Source: Chloroflexota bacterium
GTDB taxonomy: Bacteria > Chloroflexota > UBA11872
Assembly (NCBI GenBank): GCA_028875175.1
Contig: JAPPFO010000019.1
Span: 21,898 to 50,028, forward strand
Direction of reading: 5' to 3'
DNA length: 28,131 nucleotides
Numbering within the stretch: the stretch's first letter is position 1; the number at the start of each line of letters is the position of its first letter. This document shows, one piece after another, positions 23,150 to 28,131 of this stretch. The notes beneath the pieces were generated by a model. The model was given only the letters and a program-made list of their open reading frames with translations, was not told the origin of the DNA and ran no database searches. The translations under genes and the position numbers were made by a program.

Positions 23150-23899
23150 ATGCCTTCAATGCGACCCAACCGCGTCAAGCACAAGCTCGCCGACGGAGAA
23201 CTGGCCACCGGAATCATGGGCACCGGAATGACCGCCGACCTGATCGAGTGGCTGGGCCCGCTCGGCTTCGACTCCGTCTGGCTGGAAGGCGAACACGGCC
23301 CGCTCGACTACCGGGACATCCCCGACCAGTCGCGCGCCGCCGACCTCTGGGGCATGACCTCCATCGTCCGCGTCAACGAGAACCGCTACGGCCCCATCTA
23401 CCGCGTGCTGGACCTCGGCGCCCAGGGCGTCTGCGTGCCGCACGTGGACACCCGCGACCAGGCCCAGGCCGTCGCCGACGCCTCCAAGTTCTATCCCGTC
23501 GGCAAGCGGGGCATGACCACCTCGCGCCAGGGCTACGGCGTCTCCGACTTCCTTGAGCGGGCCAACGATGAGTGCCTGGCCATCATCCTCATCGAGGACA
23601 TCCTGGCCGTGAACAACCTGGACGAGATCCTGCAAGTCGAAGGCGTGGACATCTTCTACGTCGCGCCCGGCGACCTGGGTCAAAGCCTCGGCCACATGGA
23701 CTCCACGCACCCCGAGGTTCAGGAAACGATCGACTGCGCGCTGGCGACCATCGTCGCCTCAGGCCGCCACGCCGGCACCCTGGTCACCTCCGCCAACGTC
23801 GAACGCTACGTCGACATGGGCGTCGGCTTCGTCACCACCGGCCTCAACGCCTGGATAGCCGAAGGTGCAAAGGACTTCCTGGCGAAACTGGGCCGCTAG
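23150..23899 (+). CDS. HpcH/HpaI aldolase (2-oxo-acid class II aldolase) family protein
   Basis: This 249-residue metal-dependent aldolase of the citrate-lyase beta-like TIM barrel group typically splits 2-oxo-3-deoxy sugar acids or 4-hydroxy-2-oxo acids to pyruvate and an aldehyde. Motifs are FDSVWLEGEHGPLDYRDI (about 37-54) with the Glu/Asp metal region, a conserved Arg in SIVRVNENRYG, LDLGAQGVCVPHVDT, and IILIEDILAVNNLDEIL leading to the second metal ligand. The phosphate/carboxylate loop is GKRGMTTSRQGYG. The ATG at 23150 has AAAGGG upstream; longer readings to 22646 cover repeat DNA. Its stop codon overlaps the stop of the convergent SDR gene. Confidence 0.9.
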   Translation: MPSMRPNRVKHKLADGELATGIMGTGMTADLIEWLGPLGFDSVWLEGEHGPLDYRDIPDQSRAADLWGMTSIVRVNENRYGPIYRVLDLGAQGVCVPHVDTRDQAQAVADASKFYPVGKRGMTTSRQGYGVSDFLERANDECLAIILIEDILAVNNLDEILQVEGVDIFYVAPGDLGQSLGHMDSTHPEVQETIDCALATIVASGRHAGTLVTSANVERYVDMGVGFVTTGLNAWIAEGAKDFLAKLGR

Positions 23900-24663
23900 G
23901 TCTCCATCGCGGCAGCGGTGTCGGCGCTCAGGTCTCTCAGCTGGGTCGGCCGTACGTAGATCTCCTCGATCAGCGTGCGGCCGGGCATGCAGGCGCAGAG
24001 GCGGACGATCTCGGCCAGGTCTTCGGAGTGCATCATCGTCGCTCGCGCCTCGGCGTCAGGCACCAGCTTGCGGCGTTCCAGGATCGGGGTGTCGACCTCG
24101 CCCGGGAAGATCGTGCAGGCCCGCAGCCCGTGGCTACGCAGCTCGTTGTTGACGCTCTTCATCACGCTCGCCACCGCCGCCTTGGCCGCGCCATAGGCAA
24201 CCCCGGCCATGGGGCTTGACGTGACGGCCGCGTACGACGAGATGGTGATAACGGTCCCGCTGCCCCGCTCCAGCATTCCGGGCAACGCCGCCTGCGTCAG
24301 CACCAGCGGAGCCGTCACGTTCAGCCGCTGCACGCCCTCGAAGTCGTCCGGTTCGATCCTGCGCACGGTGCGCGACCTGCTGCCCCCGCCCGCGTTGTTC
24401 ACCAGCACGTCCAGCCGCCCGAACTCAGCCTCCGTCTGGGCCACAACCTCGCGCGCCGCGCCGGGATCGGTAATGTCGGCCGAAAGCGCGAGCGCCCTGC
24501 CGCCCCCATCTCGAATTACGGCCGCCGTCTCATCCAGCAACCCCTGCCTCCGCCCAACCAACGCCACCGCCGCCCCTTCCCCCGCCAGCGCAATCGCACT
24601 GGCCCGCCCAATCCCGGTTCCCGCACCCGTAACCAATGCGACCTGACCATCGAGCTGTTGCAT
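23896..24663 (-). CDS. SDR family NAD(P)-dependent oxidoreductase (copy 1)
   Basis: This 255-residue classical short-chain dehydrogenase has the cofactor motif TGAGTGIG (about 12-19), NNAG near 89-92, the active-site region with ISSYAAV, and YGAAK as the catalytic Tyr-x-x-x-Lys. The C-terminal helix ends LIEEIYVRPTQLRDLSAD, a tail shared with copy 2. My ungapped comparison gives about three quarters identity (about 193 of 255). The substrate is unknown; sugar alcohols or hydroxy acids would fit the neighbours. The stop shares four bases (CTAG) with the stop of the convergent aldolase. Confidence 0.92.
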   Translation of the reverse strand: MQQLDGQVALVTGAGTGIGRASAIALAGEGAAVALVGRRQGLLDETAAVIRDGGGRALALSADITDPGAAREVVAQTEAEFGRLDVLVNNAGGGSRSRTVRRIEPDDFEGVQRLNVTAPLVLTQAALPGMLERGSGTVITISSYAAVTSSPMAGVAYGAAKAAVASVMKSVNNELRSHGLRACTIFPGEVDTPILERRKLVPDAEARATMMHSEDLAEIVRLCACMPGRTLIEEIYVRPTQLRDLSADTAAAMET

Positions 24664-24728
24664 CTGGCGTCTGCCTTTCGGGTCTGCCGGCTTCCCCGCC
24701 GGCCGCGGCTCTGGCTTCCGGATCTCGC

Positions 24729-25496
24729 TCAGGAATCCGTCACGGCGGCGATGTCCGCGCTTACGTCGCGCAGCTGGGTCGGACGCACGTAAACCTCTTC
24801 AATCAGCGTTCGGCCCGGCATACAGGCGCAGAGGCGAACGATGTCGGCGATGTCCTCCGGCAACATCATTGTTGCGCGCGCCGCGGCATCGGGCACCAGG
24901 GCGCGAGTCTCCAGGACCGGCGTATCGGCCTCGCCCGGGTAAATCGTGCACGCTCGGATTCCGCGCCCCCGCAGTTCGTTGTTGAGGCTCCGCATCACGC
25001 TGCCAACGGACGCCTTTGCAGCGCCGTACGCCACGCCCGACATGGGCGTGCAGATCACCGCCGCGAACGATGAGATCGTGATCACCGTGCCCACGCCGCG
25101 AGCCAGCATCCCCGGCAACGCGGCCTGGGTCAAAACGAGCGGAGCGGTCGCATTAAGCCGATGCACGGCCTCGAAATCGTCGGACTCGATCGTGCGCACG
25201 CTGCGCGACCGGCTGGGGCCGCCCGCGTTGTTGACCAGGATGTCCAGCCGGCCGAACTCGGACTCCGTCCGGGCCACCTCCGCCCGCGACGCATCCGCGT
25301 CGGTGACATCCGCTGCCGCCACCAGCGCCGTCCCGCCGGCACCTCGAATCGCCCTCGCCGTAGCATCCAGCAGGTGCTCACGCCGCCCAACCAACGCCAC
25401 CGCCGCGCCTTCCTCGGCCAGCGCAATCGCACTCGCCCGCCCAATCCCCGTCCCCGCCCCCGTCACCAGCGCCACCCGACCATCTAGCCGTCCCAC
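24729..25496 (-). CDS. SDR family NAD(P)-dependent oxidoreductase (copy 2, tandem paralogue)
   Basis: Also 255 residues with the same classical SDR motifs: TGAGTGIG, LVNNAGG, ISSFAAV and YGAAK, with the Tyr/Lys pair intact. It aligns to copy 1 without gaps. Differences cluster in the region after the second strand (45-80) and around the active-site entrance, where substrate range is usually set. The start is GTG at 25494-25496. It lies directly upstream of copy 1 with a 65-bp gap, and both are on the minus strand, so it is probably cotranscribed with it. Confidence 0.92.
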   Translation of the reverse strand: MGRLDGRVALVTGAGTGIGRASAIALAEEGAAVALVGRREHLLDATARAIRGAGGTALVAAADVTDADASRAEVARTESEFGRLDILVNNAGGPSRSRSVRTIESDDFEAVHRLNATAPLVLTQAALPGMLARGVGTVITISSFAAVICTPMSGVAYGAAKASVGSVMRSLNNELRGRGIRACTIYPGEADTPVLETRALVPDAAARATMMLPEDIADIVRLCACMPGRTLIEEVYVRPTQLRDVSADIAAVTDS

Positions 25497-25908
25497 CGGC
25501 CCACCTGCCCTTCCCGGCTGCTGGTTTCAGGGTATCGAGTCACAGCCACGTCCCGTGCCCCCCGCCGCCCGGCGACCTCGATCACCTCCATCGTGTCACC
25601 CACCCCCACCCCGTTCCTGGTGAGCCGATGCGCAGTCCCCGCAGCACCGTGTCAAACCCCGCGCCCCGGCACCCAGCCCTTCCCTTCCTCGAAGCGGCGC
25701 CCCGCCCCGTCGTCTTCCGCACAACCCGCTCAGTGCACCCCACGTCCCTCGTGAGCCGGCCGCCGCCGGCGCGATGGGGGCGTTACCCCGTGGCCAACAA
25801 TCATCACCCCATGTCCGGGCCATGCGTCGGCCGGCTCGGCGTCGGCGGTGAGCTTGACGACCTCTCGAATGCGCCGCAAAAAAGGAGGCTCGAGCATCCC
25901 GACGGCCG
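25497..25908. other. Degraded non-coding tract
   Basis: Beyond the SDR gene, about 400 bp show only overlapping ORFs without family features. A short reading on the minus strand (MLEPPFLRRIREVVKLTADAE, about 25810-25890) has gene-like composition but is isolated. I consider the region decayed. Confidence 0.4.
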
Positions 25909-26101
25909 CTACACGTCCTCGGGCTCGGCAATCAGGTCGGCGACGTCCCACGGCGAGTGAAATCGCACGTCGCGGTGTTACGGCTTGGACGGATTGGGGA
26001 TAACGCGCGGAAACGCATCGACTGTCAGGCCTGATAGCCTCCGCCCGCGCACAGGTGAACGCGTTCTGCCCGTCGAAGACGACCGTCGCTCGTTCGGGCA
26101 A
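25909..26101 (-). pseudogene. Possible NYN-domain nuclease remnant
   Basis: A reading from 26101 opens with ATVVFDGQNAFTCAR, close to the start of NYN/PIN-like ribonucleases (V-F-x-D-x-x-N). The match is then continued only by changing frame: one frame gives GLTVDAFPRVIPNPS, another gives RDVRFHSPWDVADLIAEPEDV up to a stop at 25911. This suggests frameshifts in a former gene. The evidence is short and should be treated as tentative. Confidence 0.3.
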
Positions 26102-26355
26102 GTCCCGGAATCAACAAGACCCCGCCAGTTCACCGCACGAATCGACCATGGACGGCGGGGAGCATTTCCCAGGCGTAACGACCTCTTTTCCTCTCCCGTC
26201 AATCCCCGATGCCACGACCGAAGACTTGGTTGACGGTGATCGCCACGCAAGCCGCGCCGCCTCCGCCATCCCTGCCAGCGTTGCCAGCAACGCCTGCACT
26301 GCCAGCATTGCTAGCGGTGAAATCGTTGCCGTCGCCCGCCATCCTCGCTACCGCT
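26102..26355. other. Non-coding tract with short low-complexity motif
   Basis: No gene is supported. Around 26270-26315 a CCAGC/TTGCCAGC-type motif recurs several times over about 45 bp. Otherwise nothing stands out. Confidence 0.35.
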
Positions 26356-26598
26356 TCACCCTGCATCCCCAGCCACCGCTGCATCCAGCCAGTCCACAAA
26401 CGCCCGCGGTCCAAGAATCCTCACGCCTTGGTACTCGCCCAGATTGCGAAGCTGCCGATCACCCGTGACGAGATAGCTCGCCTCGCCGGCGATCGCCGTG
26501 GCCACGATCAGGTCATCGGCCGGCGTCGTAGCCACGCCTCGCACGTCGGCCGACTCAGTCACCAGGTGCGCCTCTGTCCGCGCGATATTCAGCGGCCG
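26356..26598 (-). pseudogene. PIN-domain (VapC-like) toxin, C-terminal remnant
   Basis: The frame encodes TPADDLIVATAIAGEASYLVTGDRQLRNLGEYQGVRILGP, the second half of a PIN RNase toxin, with the conserved D-D, A-T-A and V-T-G-D residues. The N-terminal half with its first catalytic Asp cannot be found in frame: the frame runs back to a stop at about 26601, and neighbouring frames give only fragments. It lies about 85 bp downstream of the Phd-type antitoxin gene, where its toxin would be expected. The toxin is therefore probably inactivated by frameshift or deletion. Confidence 0.6.
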
Positions 26599-26683
26599 TC
26601 AACTCGGGAGCCAATGCGCTCCCTCACGGCAGCGGCGGGGACTGCAGGCACACTGCCCCAACGCGCACCTGGATTGCCCACGG

Positions 26684-27046
26684 TCATTGCATCGGGCGAA
26701 GCTTCGCGCTCTCAGCAGACCGCCCGTGGCGGCGCACCGCCCCGCGTCGATTCTCGGCTCGCACTTCGGCGACCGCTTGAGCTACGGCTTCCTCGATCTG
26801 CTCGGGAGTCTGGCCTCGAAAGGCCCTGCCGAACCGATCCAGAATCTCAAAGTCTCGCTCCCGCTTCGCATCCAATTCAGCCAGCCGTTCAATGTCATTC
26901 GCTGACACGATGCCCGCCACCGGGATCCCGTGCTTCTCCACCACAAACCGGACCTCGCCGCTGAACGCCCGGTTAACTATCTTGCTCCAATCCCGCTTCG
27001 CCCGCGACGCCGCCACCCGCTCCGTCACCGCCTCACGCCCGCGCAT
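26684..27046 (-). CDS. Type II toxin-antitoxin system antitoxin, Phd/YefM family
   Basis: This protein of about 120 residues has an N-terminal DNA-binding and dimer half (ERVAASRAKRDWSKIVNRAFSGEVRFVVEKHGIPVAGIVSANDIERL, about 9-54), which matches the Phd/YefM pattern A-x-x-x-x-W-S-x-I-V and V-x-x-G-x-P-V-A-x-I-V. The C-terminal half is helical and Glu/Ala-rich (FEILDRFGRAFRGQTPEQIEEAVAQAVAEVRAE), as expected for the toxin-neutralising region, then an Arg-rich tail that may be a read-on past the original end. The ATG at 27044-27046 has GGGGTGA upstream. Its toxin partner downstream is broken. Confidence 0.82.
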   Translation of the reverse strand: MRGREAVTERVAASRAKRDWSKIVNRAFSGEVRFVVEKHGIPVAGIVSANDIERLAELDAKRERDFEILDRFGRAFRGQTPEQIEEAVAQAVAEVRAENRRGAVRRHGRSAESAKLRPMQ

Positions 27047-27142
27047 ATCACCCCGTTCCGACCCATTTAGCCCATTATAGCCCCAAACAATCGCAATCCA
27101 CCGCCATCTCCTCTGCGAGCGTCACAACCGACCCCCGCCCCG

Positions 27143-27246
27143 GAAAACTGGACACCGCCCCCGCCAAACTGGACACATTGCCCCCGAAATTGGACACATT
27201 TGCCCCAAAACTGGACACATTGGCCCGACAGAGTGGACACATCCCC
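27143..27246. repeat. 21-bp tandem repeat, five copies
   Basis: The core TGGACAC starts at 27149, 27170, 27191, 27212 and 27234, a spacing of 21, 21, 21 and 22 bp. The unit is roughly AAACTGGACACATTGCCCC. No CRISPR-like variable spacers are present. An ORF across it reads a seven-residue repeat only because 21 is a multiple of three. Confidence 0.8.
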
Positions 27247-27271
27247 GTCATCCCGTCGTCCCCGAAGACTT

Positions 27272-27338
27272 GTCCTGAGCTAGCCGAAGAGCCTGCCCAG
27301 AGCTTGCCGAAGGGGGCCCGTCCTGAGCCTGTCGAACC
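27272..27338. repeat. Cluster of three short dispersed-type repeats, spaced about 24 bp
   Basis: Three related units start at 27272, 27295 and 27320: GTCCTGAGCTAGCCGAAGA, GCCCAGAGCTTGCCGAAGG and GTCCTGAGCCTGTCGAACC. They resemble the widespread CCTGAGC-x-TGTCGAA-type intergenic repeat found in many genomes, whose role is unknown. Confidence 0.6.
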
Positions 27339-27447
27339 ACACTCCGGCCCCACCCAACCCACCAAGGCAATCCCCCTTCTTCTCCGGTCTCCCTTCTCTC
27401 CCCTTGTATGTTCCCGAAGCCTTGGATTTCCCAGGGTGACAGTGCAC

Positions 27448-27513
27448 GGGCCGGGACAGACCGATCTCCCCTTGGTCGTGAGAGACCGTGAGAGAGCAGG
27501 GTCGTCCCGGCCC
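27448..27513 (+). ncRNA. Candidate structured RNA upstream of IS110 transposase (possible bridge RNA part)
   Basis: A perfect 10-bp stem (27448-27457 with 27504-27513) encloses about 46 nt that includes an inner hairpin GGTC-GTGAGA-GACC (27474-27487). It lies in the 100-165 nt before an IS110-family transposase. In IS110-group elements this left non-coding end encodes the bridge RNA that pairs with target and donor DNA. The structure and place fit, but element ends and target loops cannot be confirmed here. Confidence 0.4.
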
Positions 27514-27613
27514 TGGCGCTGGCGCAGAGCCCGAACAGGTGCCGGGGCCGTGATCCTCACGAGCCCGAATCTGCAAGGCAGGGCGCGTCGCCAGCGTGGC
27601 CGGAGGGTACCCA

Positions 27614-28131
27614 ATGGCGACCGCAAGAGACGTCGGTATCGGGATCGATGTGGCTAAGGCCCAGGTGGACATCGCAGTCGAGCCCACCGGCGCGACCTGG
27701 ACGGTGCCCCGCTCGCGCGGCGGCCTGCGGCGGTTGCAGGAGCAGCTCCAGGCGCTCCGGCCGAGCCGCATCGTGGTGGAAGCCAGCGGCGGCTACGAGC
27801 GGCTCGTGGTGGCGACCCTGGCCGCGGCCGGCCTGCCGGTGGTGCGCGTCAATCCGCGCCAGACCCACGACTTCGCCCGCGCCCTGGGCCGACTGGCCAA
27901 GACCGACCGGCTGGACGCCCAGGTCCTGGCCCGCTTCGCCGCCGAGGTGCGGCCGCCGCTGCGCCCCCAGCCCAGCGCCGTGGTCGAGGACCTGCAGATC
28001 TTGAGCCGCCGGCGCCGCCAACTGGTGGCGGATCGCGCGGCCGACCAGCAGCGGCGCCGCCACGCCCCCAGCCACCTGGAGCTGGGCTTCGACCCCGTGG
28101 CCGCCGCGCGGACGGCGGCCCTGGCCCAGGT
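27614..28131 (+). CDS. IS110 family transposase, 5' part (runs off the window)
   Basis: The first 172 residues of a DEDD recombinase are present. The RuvC-like core shows Asp12 in GIGIDVAK, Glu56 in VVEASGGYE, and Asp98 and Asp101 in LAKTDRLDA, the complete set of visible acidic residues. The segment VVRVNPRQTHDFARALG is a family hallmark. The serine-bearing C-terminal Tnp2 domain lies beyond 28131. The ATG at 27614 has a GGAGGG ribosome site 8 nt upstream. The frame is open to the window end, so the copy may be intact. IS110 elements lack terminal inverted repeats, so the left end cannot be placed. Confidence 0.9.
   Translation, partial: MATARDVGIGIDVAKAQVDIAVEPTGATWTVPRSRGGLRRLQEQLQALRPSRIVVEASGGYERLVVATLAAAGLPVVRVNPRQTHDFARALGRLAKTDRLDAQVLARFAAEVRPPLRPQPSAVVEDLQILSRRRRQLVADRAADQQRRRHAPSHLELGFDPVAAARTAALAQ
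27614..28131 (+). mobile_element. IS110-family insertion sequence (partial)
   Basis: The transposase gene and the structured DNA before it mark an IS110-type element whose right part is outside the window. The left boundary is between the repeat cluster ending near 27340 and the stem at 27448. No target duplication is expected for this family. It lies next to antitoxin and toxin debris, a typical landing zone. Confidence 0.75.

Noticed and set aside
27143..27246. CRISPR array
   Set aside because: The units abut with no unique spacers, the period is 21 bp and no cas gene is present.
27075..27626. Minus-strand ORF with a repeated seven-residue ANVSSFG-type unit
   Set aside because: The protein repeat only reflects the 21-bp DNA repeat and the frame crosses the repeat cluster and the IS110 leader; no ribosome site or family match.

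Overview
The window is about 28 kb of GC-rich bacterial DNA. Gene content suggests a free-living or host-associated Chloroflexota (SAR202/Dehalococcoidia- or Caldilinea-like): a lone UgpC/MsmK-type sugar ABC ATPase, Tat-exported and cytoplasmic six-hairpin glycosidase-like proteins, sialidase, sulfatase, Gfo/Idh/MocA dehydrogenase, HpcH/HpaI aldolase and SDR genes, and frequent GTG/TTG starts. The assignment is inference from gene content; no rRNA or marker gene is present.

Layout. 1-4.25 kb (minus strand): a carbohydrate ABC-transporter ATPase with a strong hairpin behind it, a YihY/BrkB membrane protein and a Tat-exported glycosidase-like protein. 4.37-6.9 kb (plus): a secreted M23 peptidase, a DUF2007-like protein and an SRPBCC protein. 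7.03 kb: tRNA-Arg(UCG). 7.3-12.27 kb: a compact zinc-homeostasis module. It holds a Fur/Zur-type regulator with a palindrome in front of it, then znuA-znuC-znuB on the plus strand. Converging on these is a minus-strand pair: an 83-residue His/Cys repeat protein, then a CDF exporter with a 100-residue His-rich N-terminus. A terminator-like hairpin lies between the two minus-strand genes.

12.5-18.7 kb: catabolic and secreted genes, namely Gfo/Idh/MocA, an RlpA-like exported protein, a six-hairpin glycosidase-like protein divergent from a sialidase with five Asp-boxes, a tiny antitoxin-like ORF and an MDR-family NADP-dependent oxidoreductase. 19.0-21.25 kb: one lower-GC gene for a 741-residue DUF262 protein with an HNH-like motif and a C-terminal HEPN-type R-N-x3-H motif. 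It is the best candidate here for a poorly described defence system. 21.3-25.5 kb: a sulfatase, an HpcH/HpaI aldolase and two tandem SDR paralogues.

25.5-28.1 kb is a degraded, repeat-rich tract. It contains a possible NYN-domain remnant, a Phd-type antitoxin followed by a broken PIN toxin, a 21-bp tandem repeat, a 24-bp-spaced dispersed-repeat cluster, and the 5' part of an IS110-family transposase cut by the window end. The structured non-coding DNA before that transposase is where an IS110 bridge RNA would be expected.

Three gene sets appear to work together. Import (ZnuABC), export (CDF) and a putative metal buffer (His/Cys protein) form one zinc circuit, probably sensed by the Zur-like regulator. 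Sialidase, sulfatase, the glycosidase-like proteins, the aldolase and the dehydrogenases fit breakdown of sulfated or sialylated glycans. The DUF262 gene and the antitoxin/PIN/IS110 tract are accessory DNA.
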